Shown here: positions 1-13,035 of the stretch, piece by piece | How the letters are laid out: the number at the start of each line of letters is the position of its first letter | Position numbering within the stretch: position 1 is the first letter of the stretch | NCBI GenBank assembly: GCA_022496805.1 | Contig: CM040089.1 | Location: forward strand, 374,501-438,500 | Direction of reading: 5' to 3' | DNA: 64,000 bases | DNA from: Pohlia nutans | Taxonomy: Eukaryota > Streptophyta > Bryopsida > Bryales > Mniaceae | Notes under the pieces: generated by a model | What the model was told of the DNA's origin: nothing | The model's database searches: none | What the model saw: only the letters and a program-made list of their open reading frames with translations | Made by a program: the position numbers and the translations under genes

Positions 1-1888
1 TGTATATTTCTCGGTATATTTGTGTGCAAGTCGACTTTTCCCTTCAAGGGGCACCCCGAATTTTCTTGTGGTCGACCATGTATGTCCACCTTCTTAATCA
101 TGTTTGTACACATGTCCACCTTCTTAATCTTAAACACATATAACCTTATTCGGAACAGGAGGAGAAGCAGCTTGAAATCCGTCTGGAATACTGGAGTGTC
201 TCCGACCATACTACCCCGGTATTCTTCTCGACACTGCAGTGCTGAACATATCACTACTTCTTGGTACAAATTAACGTCCCTACTGCAGCTCTATCCAAGC
301 CAGTTTCTTTAGGAATACGACAATTACTGAAGTGATAATTGATGACATGATGGTGATATGTGAGGTGATGTCTGCCGACGAGCAATACATTAAAATTATT
401 TTATGCAGTCGCAAAAGCTCTTCCTCATGTCATTCCGCAGATCGCGCAGGAGAGGGCGAGGGCGATTTGGTATGAGGCTCGGTTTCTCGGCGAGTGGGTT
501 GTCCTAGTGGCCGTGAAAGTCCGCATTTGCTCCCTTGTATCTTGTGGTATGCTGGATAAACATTTAAACGTCACAATTTCTTAAGAATGTTCTTAAACAT
601 GCGACTAGTGAGAGAACCAGGACCTGACAACATGCTTCCGCTCGCTCAATGTGGAGTCATTTTGGGGGGGGCGGGATTTTCCTGCATCCTTCAACTTGAT
701 TGTATTCCAATTGTACGCTGAAATGTATAAAACGAACATGACTACCTGCGGCCTCAAAGCCAAGATCGAGCGAGAGGACGGCAGTTAATTATCTTGACGG
801 CCCTCGCTACAACATTGTTTTGACGGCAACGATCAACTTCGTCAAGATTATTCATTCACAGACCTGTATTCTCAAACGGATACGGATGGCAACATGTGTC
901 TGCACTATATTCGGTGTTGAGCAGAAAGCTTGAGTATGTTGTATGGTAGTTAAAGAAACGAGCGTGAAGACCAATTTTTCAATTGACATACAGTATTAGT
1001 ACGATTTATTATTATTATGAAGCTACCACAGGATCTCATCTTGTTGGGAGGTTCCTCCCTATACATGAAACACACACTTTCTTGAAGATTTTCGCAGTCT
1101 TCTTGCCTCTAAAGACGACAGATGTGCACCTTCGCCACATTCCAAAGAGGGACTTGTAATTTTTTTACTGCTTTATAATGACTGAAGTTGTCAGGATGCA
1201 GTATTTATTCTCAGATTCTCACTTGGACATACGGTTATGGCGAAAAGCCGAACTGTACCGGTCTCAGACATTTTACTGAATGCGTGACCAAAACCCTCCT
1301 TTTTCTTCCGCAGCTAGTATTGCACAAGGAGTTGAAGAAGTCAGTAAAGAGTCAATAATTCGAACTGGTGGAGGTGATTGCCTGCATTACGCATTCGTCA
1401 TGGACAAACAACTCTACTAGCACAACAATTTAAGCTGTAGATCGCACTCTCACCATGATTGCGTGAAAGGGCATTGGCTTCCGACCATGTATCTTTGATA
1501 CAGTAAATCGTTCTGAGTAGACGCAAACTACAGCACTCTTTCCGGTGGCAAGGTTTTAATATTACGTTTGCGTGGAAAATCAGCTCATAAGCAACGAGGA
1601 CTCACTTGCAAAACAAATTGTGCAAGAAACACAAACATGGACGAACAAATGTCGATAGTGTCTAGGGTTGATTGTTTGTAATGATTGATTGAGATTGGGA
1701 GAACATGCTAGCTAATCAGGTTTTGAAATAGGACGAAACGTTATGACTACAACAGTGCCAGTATCTGCACGCTATACAACGGTCTCAAATCTATTGCTAC
1801 AAGGTATCAAGACCACGAACAACCAACTACATCTGAGCTTACAGAAAACATGGATGTAATCTACAGCTGAAGAATAGGAGAAGCAAAT
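1..1888. other. Intergenic stretch, no gene recognised
   Basis: Short open frames are present, the longest about 96 codons near the left edge. None has a recognisable domain, splice structure or sustained coding composition. I see no RNA gene or paired repeat. The right end is the 3' flank of the lipocalin gene. Confidence 0.5.
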
Positions 1889-2739
1889 CTACTTCCCAAA
1901 GAGGGATTTCAACCACCAAACTCCAGTTTTATCCGATTCCTCCTCAGAGCTCTCACCTTCGCCAACGCCAGGAATTTGTGCGGTTTTCTGCAACCTGCCT
2001 ACATCATAACCCTCGTTCGTGGCGTGCTCCAGAAGTTCTTTGTAGATGTCCTCACTAAGCTCGGGTGTGCGACTTAGAACCTGAAAAAGTGGAAATCTCA
2101 ACACATCAGCTTGCTACTGAATAGGAGAATCGACATCAGCAACGGAAATCTGCCACGAATTCCATACATAGTCCGGCAGCAAGCGTATATGGATTAGATT
2201 TCGGTCTCAAAGAACGGATTAAGCTATGTCCTGGACACCCTCGGCCTCACAACGTACAAATGCTGAGTAGATGAGGGAGGAAATATTCGTATTATCATAA
2301 ATGAATAACACGAATAATCAGTAAAAGAGGACGTGGAAAGTGGTGAGGGCGGAGGTTCTCATACCCAAAGGAACTTTCGAGAGGGTTGGCCAACAAGAGC
2401 CCACTGGTAATTCTCATCAAGCTTCATCACCCAGTAATCGCCGGTGACGGGGAAGATGGGGAGGAACGGCGGCACGACAAAGCGCACTTTGAGCTTGGCG
2501 TCCGGGCTGACAGGATCAACTTTCCATGCTGTCCCGTGGATGTAGCTGCGCTTCCCGTCCAACCACGTTTCGTTCAGAACGTCAATGGTCTGGTCTTCCT
2601 TGAGAGCGTAGGTCGCGCGGGAATTGCTGCCCGTGGACGGTTGGAACCGCGACGGCATAGACGCAATCTCGTACCATCGCCCTTGGTAGCGCGTGAGGTC
2701 GACGTTCTGCGCCACCGTCAAGTCCTTTTCACCGCCCAT
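1889..2739 (-). CDS. TIL: Temperature-induced-type lipocalin, two exons, 188 aa
   Basis: Exon 1 is 2739-2365 and exon 2 is 2080-1889. The intron has a GTATG donor and a TTTTTCAG acceptor and is in phase 0. The 188-residue product has the lipocalin G-x-W motif in RYQGRWYEIASMPSRF (about residues 17-32), a second conserved block GDYWVMKLDENYQWALVG (about 100-117) and the third block VLSRTPE across the splice site. It ends in WWLKSLFGK, a tail I know from plant temperature-induced lipocalins. There is no signal peptide, as expected for TIL proteins, which sit at the plasma membrane and protect membranes from heat, cold and oxidative damage (family knowledge). Start: the first ATG of the open frame, directly before MGGEKDLTVAQNVDL. 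Length matches the family (about 185 aa). No defect is visible. Confidence 0.93.
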
Positions 2740-2963
2740 CTCTGTCAGGGACGTACGGAACTAGATTGAAGAACTATACTCTCGCGTGCAACAACTGGTC
2801 GCAGCCAGCAGCGGGAACTGAATCAGAGGATTGGAGCAGTGAGCCTGCACACGTATCAGGCGACACAGTTCAAAAACCTGCAAAACCAACAAGCAAGGAT
2901 GGGGACACACAAAAGTGAGCAGGACCACGCTCCAACACGTCGGAAGTTACTACAGCGTAATTA

Positions 2964-3045
2964 CTGCAATAAATAAAGAAAGAAAGAAATAAATAAATAG
3001 CACCTGCAGCAGGCAGGCAGTCAGGCAGGCAGGCAGGCATGCACA
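2964..3045. repeat. Simple repeats AAATA/AAAG and GGCA
   Basis: An AAATAAAGAAAG-type tract (about 2970-3000) is followed by a GGCAGGCAGGCA tract (about 3010-3040). Both lie upstream of the lipocalin start, in its likely promoter or 5' UTR region. Confidence 0.8.
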
Positions 3046-5425
3046 CACAAGAATCACCCGATCGAAACCTGCTAACTTAGCAAAGGAAGGAAGCACGCAC
3101 AGGCAAGAACCTGGACGAAGTGGAGCAGACGCTGCGACGAGGGTGAAGGACGAAGCATACAGGTACAGGCACGCAGAGGCAGATTAAAAGGGGCAAATGG
3201 AGTGGCCAGCAAGGTTGAGGTCGGTGCATGCCCGGTGAGTCTGGTACTTACTGGAAGGTCCCGAAGGAAGCTCCGCCGTCGTGGTGAGCTTTTCCAACCT
3301 ACCGTCACCTGCTCCTGTAGCAGTTCCGGCACACATTCATTCAAATTACGTTCAATCTGCCACGTGTTGCTCTCTGATTGGCTATGGCCTCTCACAAATG
3401 TCGACGTGGAAGTCCAAAAAGCTAATGTTATTGCTCAAGAGTGCCGGAACTACTAGCAACTGACAATAGTCTGGTCGTCTAAGAACATCCCCAGCAGCAG
3501 CAAATTCAGCTGACCTAACGCCAAGTTTGGCAGAGGGTGGCGGCGGCAACCTCAATATCTTCCCCAGCAGCACGTTCGCTTACGCCATGCAACCCTTGGC
3601 GTGAGTGCTTTTTAGTTTCCCTGCACCAAGCAAGGCTCTCTTGGCGTACATGAATCCTGTTACACCAAGCTTAAACATGGCCAATCAACGCCCTGATACT
3701 CCGTGGGAAGCTTTGTATGCGTCATTGGCACCTGTTCAACCTGATATTCCGACGACTGGAGCCGCTTCCGTTGGAGCCGCACGTGGAGCCGCATCATCGA
3801 TTGGAGCCGGAACAGGTTCATTGATTTCTTATATTTTATTTTACACACTCCCTGTCACTCAGGGTAGGTTCATTTCTATTTTTCTGATCATATTTGTCCA
3901 GCTTTTTGTGAAACATGGAGGTGATGGAAGTGATGGTTCCTATGTTAAATAGAATTTGATGGAAGTGATGGTTCATATGTTAAATAGAATTTGGGTTAAA
4001 TTTTCAAAAATAAAAGTGAAGAGGTTCAGCAATGACCTATGTCAACACCTCTCCATTGCAATCTTTCATGTCAAGAACTGACTCACGCATAATTATTGTG
4101 AATTTTACAAGTGATAGTGACTTATCCATGTACGGTTTAGGACAAAAATTATACGTAAAAATATGAAAGGAGTTTGTACATTGATCAAGGTCGGAGTAGA
4201 TACACTAATGAAACATGAACAAGAGAACACAATCCAAAAATTTAAAACAAGATAACAAACTTCCAAACACAAGAAATACCGCATAGTACATGTGTTGTAT
4301 TCGTAAGTATTTACTGTATTTTCAATTATTTGCAGTATTTTCATGTTTTGTTCATATGTATTAAGATAGTTGCACAACTCTAAATTGATTTTTTTTTTTT
4401 CCCAGAAGATGACACTAAGAATTTCGCAACTCTGAACCTCAAAGTATTAAACTTGAATCTTTACGGATTTTCCGGAATTCCCTTTTCCGATGACGAAGTG
4501 ACCACATTTTGGTCTCCTGGGCACTAAAGGGTTAAGAACCGAATGTTGTCGAAGTTTCATTTCTTTATCTAGATTACATGCAATATCATTGTGGACCTAC
4601 TGCAATCAAAATTTATCGTGCAGATTGATTCATTTTGCGGTTTAGCTTTAACAAATTGAAATATTCATTTGCCAATGGTAATACACTCACATTATCAAAT
4701 TGAATCAAATCTGTACACAACCAGTATACTTAGGGTTACATAGTCATCCACAGTATGAATGGAGGTCATGATCATACAAATTTTCAAAGTTGTTCAATTG
4801 ACAAAGTGAAGTTCGATATGAACTCATTATACTACAAAATTTGGAAAAATTGCTCTTACTTACAATCTGCAATCAACATGAACAGATTAGATATGCAATA
4901 TCATGGACTTGCTGGTAGTTGCAATTACTTGTTTAGATCTTATTTGTTTTCAAATGTTAATTTGTTGTGCAAACTGAACAATGATGCAATTAATCTTTAA
5001 TAACTGGATATTAGTGTGACAGGTTTTTTCCTCTGATAAAGCAACATTAAGAAAGATGAATAATTATGCAAAAGAAACACTTAATTTTGTAGTCTCTGCC
5101 TTTCAGGGGAGAGACTATATAAACGCTTCGTTTTTAAGGAGTTGCATAGTTGATCAGTACAAACAAGGTATAAAAGTACATATAGGGTAATACTAAGGTA
5201 GAGACTATGCGACTATCCGCTTGTTTGTATTGTTTGCATTGATCAATGGTTATGTAACTATTAATTATATATTTCTTATGGAAACATGTTTGAACCGTTT
5301 CATTGAATTGATTTTTCTTTTGTTTTGAATTATTAGTTGGATTGTTCAATTTTATTCGATTTTTCTAGTGTTTGCGATGGTCTAAATCAACAAGCACTTT
5401 TTCTCCATCTCAATTCTTGCTTTAG
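3046..5425. other. Intergenic stretch upstream of lipocalin gene
   Basis: The part to about 3600 is GC-richer and probably holds the lipocalin promoter. From about 3950 it is AT-rich with only short frames. At 4522-4535 there is a GGGCACTAAAGGGTTAA end that resembles the right terminus of the TTAA-flanked elements described below, but I could not find its left partner. No gene recognised. Confidence 0.45.
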
Positions 5426-6609
5426 TGGCTTCTACAGCTACAAAGCCACGCGGGACAAAAGGGAAGAATTTCACAGACAATGAGGAGCGTCAAGTCTGCC
5501 GCTCCTTCTTGGCCATTTCGCAAGATCCAATCACCGGAGTGGGCCAGAAAGCCATTGTGTTTTGGGATCGGGTCTTTGTTCACTACAACCACCACAAGTC
5601 TTAAGGTTGTTCCAATCGGCCCGCTCGTTCTCTGGATACAAAGTGGGGCCACATTCGACACGATGTGGCGAAGTTCAATGGATGCTACGAGCAGGTGGTC
5701 GCGTTAAGAGAGTCGGGAAAATCCATAGACGATAACATTCAGAGAGCCACTCAATTATATCGTTTGAAGAATGCAGCCAAACCTGATTTTGTGTACCTGC
5801 ATTGTTGGTTTGTGTTGCGCGAAGTTCCCCGCTGGCAGGAGTTGCCTGTCGATGCAACGAAGGCTACAGTTGGGACGCCGCCATCAACTTCAAAGCGAAA
5901 AAGTAACAAAGCCGCGATGGCGGCTAGCGGGAGTGTCAGGGCGTTGCCATCGACTACAGGAGCGGGAGGCCAACATTTGTCTGATGTTGCAGTGGCAGGT
6001 GGCGGCAACGCATGCGAGTTCGGCACGGACACCGATCACAGTTTAGAGCTGCCACCTCCAACTGGCACTGCGCGGCCAATTGGATCGCATGCTGCAAAGG
6101 ACCAGCTCCGTCTCACTCGCTCCCGCGAGAACTCGGCCTATGTCCAAGCCAAGGCAACTGCTGATATTGCTAATACTAACAGGGAGAAGGTGCAGCTGAT
6201 GGCAGATCAATCCGCGTTGCAGTTGTTCAGCTTGCCGGTGGATTCTGTGGTGGGGGACAATGCCCGCGAGTATTTGTGCCTCCGTCGCCGCGAGGAGATC
6301 AACAAAGTCAGATGCAGGGTGGAGGCCGATGATGCGGCATCAGCATCTCTCCGATCTGCTGTCACGGCCACTCGCATTGCTACTCTTGTGGCTGCCGTAC
6401 CGCCACCTGCAACCACAACATTTGTCTCCGTCAGTCCACCGGTCCAGGCCACAAGCCGTCCGGCCTTTGTCTTGCCTGCCATGACCGATCCCCTCGAGGT
6501 AGAATCCCATAGCCCTGATGGTACGCAGGTTGAATGTGAGACTCGGTTGGCTGAGGATTCTCCTCGTTCTTTGGACCTCAATTCAGAGTTTTTTCCTTGT
6601 GATGTATGA
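5426..6609 (+). pseudogene. MYB-like/NAM-associated protein of a PIF/Harbinger element, broken
   Basis: One frame encodes NFTDNEERQVCRSFLAIS...DPITG...FWDRVFVHY, then after an in-frame TAA (5602-5604) continues RSLDTKWGHIRHDVAKFNGCY...PDFVYLHCWFVLREVPRW. This is the order of the MYB/SANT-like plus NAM-associated domain found in plant PIF/Harbinger second ORFs and in genes derived from them. A pyrimidine-rich acceptor (CTTGCTTTAG, ending at 5425) precedes the frame; the first exon was not found. The rest of the frame, to 6609, is open and low-complexity (Ala, Ser, Thr, Pro), which is typical of these tails. The frame after the stop has a GTG, not an ATG, as its first start-like codon, so the ORF is probably dead. 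It may belong to the same element as the transposase at 10.5-11.8 kb (inference). Confidence 0.7.
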
Positions 6610-8869
6610 ATTCAGCTAATGTAAAAGTGACCTTGCAGTCGTTTCCGTTCACTAGGAACATACTGGACATCAAAACTGCCTAACATATTTTGGACGATTT
6701 TGATGAACAGTCAAATTTGAAGACCTGTAACTTTTGCAAAACGTGTTCGGTTTTGCTGAAATTTTGAGAAAACTCTTCTCATGATGTATAGAATGTGTGG
6801 TAAAAATTTCAAATCAATCCAAGTTGAATTGAATTTTTGGCGATCATTTGAAAGTAGGTATCATTTTCGGACAGTTTCTGTGAATTTTGAGGCAGCAACT
6901 TTGGGGGCTTGTATCTCCTTCATCCCAAGTCCGTTTTCAACAAAACTTGTTGGGCGGAATTCCCCTTGAAGTCTAGTTGTCTTGGAAAATATTTCAACTC
7001 ATTCCATGATGGTGTGAATGTTTGGGAGTCATTTTAGTGCACGGGTCTAGTTTGAACACTTATTGCTTTTTGGGTCAAATGGGTCACTCTTTGGGCTACT
7101 TTTTGACATTGCAAGGCCATTTTAGGGCACATTAAAATGTTTTCATGAGGCCTTTTTGGTACCAATGTGTGTATATGATGATTTTGAACTACTTTCTAGT
7201 TGATTGTTTTTTCATTTGAGTAAATTTGGAGAACGAATTTCACCTCTAACTGTGTTGCTAGGAAAATTTCATTATCCTTTTAAGTACTAAAACACTATGA
7301 TCTTGCAATCTATATGGCCAAATGACCCCAAAATTCATCCACATGATCTACAACATGTATGTTACAAGATTGTATGGTTGAGATCTCTTTACCTGATTTA
7401 CATTTAGAGCTATAACACATCAAAAGCGATGATGATTTTAAGCTCAAAAAAGCTAGGGACCCTTAGGGGTTAAAATCCATCAACAATGGTGGTACCAATA
7501 TTACCTTGAGCCTAATCTATAGTTCCACTAATTCCTCTCACAGTTCTTTATTTTTAAAATTCCATACCTTTCCCCACCATCATGATTAGAAAAAGGTATT
7601 TATAAAATCAACAGCCCAAATCTTTACAAATTTTGTTAAAAAAATTTTGTTACGCATTTTAAATTTTTTCATTTTTAGTTGTAAAAAACAGAAATTGAGT
7701 TCACTAGGTCTTTCTATTCCATATGAGCATCCATTTTGATAAAAACAATTCTTGAGTTTTGAGATGTTTTTGTATGCACAATAAATCCTGTTTAAAATTG
7801 TTTGCAAATAAATGAATGTTGTAGATGATGACTTTCCTATAACATTCATGTGTTTGGATTAAGTAATAGTATCAAAATGTGTTTAAATTTGATTGTAAAA
7901 AAGATTATCGTTTTAATTATTCAAAAAATACAAAAATCTCATTAACTTATGAATTTTAAAATGATCGGCCAACAATGAAAATTCTACAACATTGAATCAT
8001 CTTTTTTATAATGTGCAATATTCCAACCTATACAATTATCTTTGATTGCCTACATAGAGATCTCATGCCCATCATAATATATTATATCTGAACAACTTCG
8101 CCACAATTGAAGCATAATGACTTCAACCAATATAATGACTTATAAGATCAGAGCATTAAAATTGTGATTTAAGTGAATTTCCAAAAAAAATCTTAAAAAT
8201 TATTTTGGAAAATATCTAGGTGTTTTTTTCCAAATACAACCATATAGTTGTCTTTGAATCGTGATTCCTTACATAATTATGTTTTGTACAGTTGAAGCTC
8301 CAAAAGGTTAAACTAGCCTCATTTTATAATACATTTAGGTATTTTCCAAAACCTCTAGGCATATAGGAATTAAGAAACCTTGCCGCTTCATGTCTCAACT
8401 TTTACATTATGATATAGTTTGAATGGTTGCAAGTTCATAGGATATTCTCCAATGTCATGTTCGAAATGGTCAAAATAAAAAGGTTCGAGTTTTTTAAAGC
8501 TTATACTCCCTCAATCCCATATTACTTGGCAATTTTGGATTTTCTTTCCCCAATTTAACCGCAAAAGGTACAATGACCTATTTTGGTTCATACTATTCAT
8601 GAGCCTCTTCACCACAAAACATTTTCTAAAGATACTTCAAGTTCTTATCATATTCAACGGTTGGGTTTGGTGTTATTAGAATACATACTTCTCTAATATC
8701 ACAAACATAATAGGATGTGACATTTTGACTAAGCCAAAATTGATTTCATTTACAATTCAAAATCTACAACTTTTATTTGTACATCAATTTCGAAACATTC
8801 TTCCAAATATTACTTCATAATGATGTTTATTAAATTGTTAATTCAAGGGACACTATGTGACCTTGAAAG
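6610..8869. other. AT-rich stretch, no gene
   Basis: AT-rich, with short frames only. A CCCTTAGGGGTTAA end at 7460-7473 looks like a terminus of the TTAA element family; the other end was not found. No domain or RNA gene recognised. Confidence 0.45.
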
Positions 8870-9431
8870 GTTAACCTTTAAACGTCCTCACTCCTCTTAG
8901 ATTTGGAGGATTTCAAAGATGTCTTACAAAATGTAACTAAGAGGGATATTTTAAACTTGATATATGAATAAAAGTTATACATATTGAATTTTTGATTCTA
9001 TGTATACCGTTAGATTTATGATTGGTGTCACCAATATTTTTAAATAGAATTTAAAAATTAAAATTGAAATCTCTTTTGTTATTTGATTACAAATAAGACA
9101 TTGAAAATTTGTACATGAATTTTTTTGATATGTTCAAATGTAATACTTTAAGTGTGGTGACTTTTGTAGATTTTTTGGTTGCTTAATTTTATGATTTAAC
9201 TTTTTTAAGAGCATCATTACACGTGAAATCTTCGAAATTTTGGATGTTTTACTACAACATGAAATGAGGCACAAAAATTTCACAAATCATCCCCTTTCTA
9301 ATTGGATCACACATGCATGAGGCTAACTTCCCATAAAATAAAAAGCCAACACTACAAAAAGTCAATAAATGGATGAGAAAACTATGTTTCACTGTGTACA
9401 TTTTCAAGACCGTTAAACGTTTATGGTTTAA
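8870..9431 (-). mobile_element. TTAA-flanked MITE, 570-bp subfamily, copy 1
   Basis: The left end reads TTAACCTTTAAACGTCCTC. The interior shares long blocks with the five other copies: ATGAATAAAAGTTATACAT, the region around TTACAAATAAGACATTGA, and TTCACAAATCATCCCCTTTC then GGATCACACATGCATGA. The right end is degraded to TTTATGGTTTAA. Orientation is defined relative to the copy at 28.3 kb. No coding capacity. Confidence 0.75.
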
Positions 9432-10456
9432 ATGATACAAATTCTCATATGTTCATAGCATTCACACCATTTGGAATTCAAAAATTGCCGTAGGGTTGTT
9501 GGAATACTATCACGATGTATTTGAAGATAGAATGTTTATTTGGCTCATATAATAGAAGAACATGTAAGATGTTCACGGTCAAATTTTTTTCGTTGTAAGC
9601 AAGTCAATGAATCGTCTTCAAGTGTCAACCCTCATTAAAAATAAACTTTTCAAAAAAAAAATAAGCACTCTATCTTCTATTATATCTTGAAAGGATTTCA
9701 AAGAGCTTTTAAACTAACTCAAAGCCTAGGTAAAAGCAATTTGAAATACTTGCAAGGTTTCAAAATTTAATAATATCACAGAGCTATTTGTTTGGCTTCT
9801 ACTTCAAGCGATTTGAACGCTATGAGTAATGTGCTATTTGAATAATCTAAAAAACCTCGCATTTTATATTTATTGTGGCCCGGAGGAAGGTTCACTTGGT
9901 GTGAGATTTTAGAACATATAGGACATTGAATACAACAAATTTCAATAATTTCATGTAGGCAACATGTAGCAAGATATCCTTAATTTTTTTCTCAAAACCC
10001 AAATTTGGTATACAATTAACTAACATTGTGTAAATCATTGTGGAAGTCAAGAGTAACAAGTTTTTGTAGATGACCATTTTCAAAATAGGAAGAGGAATAC
10101 AAAGCTGGAAACTTCAAACGTCAATATCTTTTAATCTACATTCAATATCTTTTAATTTTTTGTACACATTCTTCTAGTATGAAAGGGCAAGTTTCTATAT
10201 TTGGATTGTGGAAGACAAGGAAATTGTGCCCTAAAGATTGTGCATGGCAGAATTGTAGTGTGTTTTGAGCAAAATAGTCTTTGTCCTTTAGGGGCTAAAA
10301 ATTAGAAATTGAGGCTGAAACAAGTTTGAGTAGGAGACAGGGTTCAAATAAAAACTCAATACACATTTTCAATATATTATAAGACTTTGACTGTAGTTTA
10401 AAAACCACACACACCATTACAAACTTCCTATGCAATCACTCGCTCCTAAATCCTAA
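9432..10456. other. AT-rich stretch downstream of transposase, no gene
   Basis: No gene recognised. A mutated CCTTTAGGGGCTAAA end at about 10280-10295 again resembles the TTAA element terminus. The right part is the 3' flank of the Harbinger transposase. Confidence 0.4.
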
Positions 10457-11752
10457 TCACGCGTAAGTGTCGCCTTTGTGCTTCCAAAGATGTTCAACCA
10501 AATCTCCCCGGAGTTTGAAATACGACTCATAGTTCTCAATCTCTTGGGTACCTTCCATCAAATTTTGGAATGTCAAACCCCGTTGGACCTCTACAAGGGC
10601 AAGAGGGTTGACCAAAACCTCCAAATTTTCGCCAGTCTCATCCTCAATAATCATATTGTGGAGGATTACACAAGCGTACATAATGTCAGAGATAGTTCCC
10701 AGATCCCATTGCCTACAAGGGTTGGCAATAATAGCCCAACGTGACTGGAGCACTCCAAACGCTCGCTCCACATCTTTACGTGCCGACTCCTGCATCATTG
10801 AAAAGTGTTGTCGTTTCTCATCTTGTGGTTCATGAATTGTTTGCACAAAACAGGACCACTTGGGGTAGATCCCATCGGCGAGCAAATAGTAGCGAGGGTA
10901 AACGGTCCCATTTACCACAAATTGCACGTCCGCCCGTGAGCCATGGAGCATATCCCATACAATTGGAGATCTATCAAGCACGTTAATATCATTGTTGCTG
11001 CCAGGCAAGCCAAAGTAGGCATGCCAAATCCACAACGATTGGTCAGCGATGGCCTCCAATATGATACTCCTATTGTCGTCCTTATCTTGATATTGCCCTT
11101 GCCATCCAACTGGACAATTTTTCCAATCCCAATGTATGCAGTCAATAGAGCCAAACATCCCAGGAAAACCCCGATCAGAATTGATAGCCATTTGTTTGGA
11201 CAGGTCCACTCTGGTAGGTGACCTCAAATACGTGGACTCAAAACATGCACGAATAGCAGCACAAAATCGTTTCATGCTCAACATAGCTGTGCTGGCACCC
11301 AAACGAACATACTCATCAGTTGCATCTGCTGCAATTCCATAGGCAAGCATTCTCAAAGCGGCAGTACACTTCTGAATGCTCGATAAACCCATCAATCCAG
11401 CCGCATTTGGTTTCTGCAGAAAATAATCATCAAAAGCGACAACAGCATCCATAACCCTTATAAACAATGACCTTCTCATACGAAAGCGGCGCCGGAAGAA
11501 TCGCTCGTCATAGACAGGAGTTTCGGTGAAGTAATCTCGCATAATTCGCTCATGGCCATCGCTGCGATTCCTCTTGACACCATGCAACCGTCCGATTGTA
11601 GAGCCTCCCCACCGCTTGCGTTCATCCACCTCATTGGCATGCTCTTCTAGTTGAGGGAGAAGAACGCCCATCAATAGCTCTTCGTCAGAATCTGACTCAA
11701 AAAGATTTGCGTGTATTTGTGCATCAAGATTGGTCCTCCATGCATTTGCCAT
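10457..11752 (-). CDS. PIF/Harbinger-type DDE transposase, intact 431 aa
   Basis: Single-exon ORF from ATG to stop. The nuclease domain shows the three expected acidic positions: D204 in GSIDCIHWDWKNCP, D293 in LLADGIYPKW and E329 in ARKDVERAFGVLQSRWAI, followed by CVILHNMIIEDE. This is the plant PIF/Harbinger transposase or ALP1-like family; the enzyme cuts and inserts DNA with TTA/TAA target duplications (family knowledge). The N-terminal 100 residues are charged, with a helix-rich RRRFRMRRSLFIRVMDAV block. No frameshift or stop is present. It may be a recently active transposon copy or a domesticated gene. The MYB-like partner ORF at 5.4-6.6 kb faces it (convergent) and is broken. Confidence 0.92.
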   Translation of the reverse strand: MANAWRTNLDAQIHANLFESDSDEELLMGVLLPQLEEHANEVDERKRWGGSTIGRLHGVKRNRSDGHERIMRDYFTETPVYDERFFRRRFRMRRSLFIRVMDAVVAFDDYFLQKPNAAGLMGLSSIQKCTAALRMLAYGIAADATDEYVRLGASTAMLSMKRFCAAIRACFESTYLRSPTRVDLSKQMAINSDRGFPGMFGSIDCIHWDWKNCPVGWQGQYQDKDDNRSIILEAIADQSLWIWHAYFGLPGSNNDINVLDRSPIVWDMLHGSRADVQFVVNGTVYPRYYLLADGIYPKWSCFVQTIHEPQDEKRQHFSMMQESARKDVERAFGVLQSRWAIIANPCRQWDLGTISDIMYACVILHNMIIEDETGENLEVLVNPLALVEVQRGLTFQNLMEGTQEIENYESYFKLRGDLVEHLWKHKGDTYA

Positions 11753-12478
11753 CGTGAGAACGTTTACAAAGAGAGATTTAAAAAATTTAAGGAAAACAAA
11801 AACACTCTACCAAAAAATTAAACAACTTTCTAGCAAGAAGAGAAGGAGAGTAATCCTAGCAATTAATGAGAGATTAATCCTTGCATGCCCAAAAAGTCTA
11901 GAAATAACCCCTCCACAAAATTGTGCAAAAAAAACACTGCAAAATAACTCTACAAAAAAAAATTATATTTGTAAAGGGAGAGAGTAACTTTGCAAAAAGA
12001 GAGGGATAGTGACAAGAAAATTGTACTAAAAAACTTGACAAATACACTCTACAAAAAACGCTTGAAAATAACTCTAAAAAAACTCTAAAATATATATCTA
12101 TAAATATAGAGAGAGAGAGAGAGAGTAAAATGGGAATTCCGGAGCACTTGTGTTATTGAAGAGTCTAATGGGAGAAGTGTTGCTAACTTGATCATTGATA
12201 CAAAGTTCATCTGCAAAAAAAAAATGGTGCTATGGAGAGTGCACAAGCCGTCCAGGGACTCTGGAGTTCAATGTGATGTATGTTGCAATTGATGCCCAAG
12301 AAATAGAAGTGGGCAGCAGTAGTGCATCGCCGTGGGGGTGACACATGGCACGCGGTGGGAACTACCGAGGTTGATTATTGCATGTATGACGCGGCTTGGT
12401 TTAAAAGCTCTGACATGTGGGAGTGACTGTTCGTGAACAGTGATTCAAAGTGATTCACAATGCATGGTTGTTGGGGCT
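11753..12478. other. Upstream region of transposase with (GA)n tract
   Basis: A-rich leader region with a GAGAGAGAGAGAGAGAG tract at about 12108-12125. No gene recognised. It probably contains the transposase promoter. Confidence 0.45.
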
Positions 12479-12574
12479 CTCTTCAAGAAACCTGTTCAAG
12501 CTAAATTTATGTCACCACCAAGGTGGCGTTGGACCCCAAAAAATTAATCAAACTGTTGGGCTTGCTCTAACACA
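12479..12574 (-). repeat. Candidate PIF/Harbinger terminal sequence A
   Basis: Read on the minus strand it starts TTAGAGCAAGCCCAACAG and continues with GGGGTCCAACGCCACCTTGG. A related terminus lies at 13036-13105. A TTA/TAA start and a GAGCA-type tip resemble plant PIF/Harbinger ends. The matching opposite terminus was not found, so element limits are unknown. Confidence 0.4.
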
Positions 12575-13035
12575 ACCCATCAGTGTAGGGTAATCGAGAC
12601 TGACATCCAACGGTATGTAGTTTATCCATCAAATGAACATAGGGGGAGGTGGAGCATGCCAACCTCAGCAGCCACTACAAAGAGATTGGTTGCTTCTCAC
12701 ATCTGTTTTGAGCCATTTCAGAGATGGTGAGTGCTTTTGGTCACATAGTATAAGGAAAAGATACCTTTTGCGATTCCCCGATTTAGTCATTGAAAAGCCA
12801 TGGGTTTGCTTGTAGTGAGCACCTTGGTGTTTTCGAACCAACATGTCTATGCAGCCACGTGTTGACTACATTGCAGCTTACTCAAGCTCTTTACATTGGA
12901 TTGACTTCTCCCTAATCGTGTTCAATGTTAGTAATTCCCACACGCCAAGGTAAGCTTATATGTCGAGGACAACACAAGAGACAACCTGCTACACCCTTCT
13001 TTGGCATGAGAACTCATGTTGTTGAAGGTGTACAT
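12575..13035. other. Intergenic, no gene recognised
   Basis: Only short frames. The stretch separates two similar transposon-end-like sequences. Confidence 0.4.

Noticed and set aside
22..312. 96-codon open frame at the left edge
   Set aside because: No domain, no splice context and ordinary composition; likely chance.
3605..3952. 115-codon frame with Ala/Gly-rich repeats
   Set aside because: Low-complexity GATGGAGCCG-type repeats explain the frame; no other sign of a gene.
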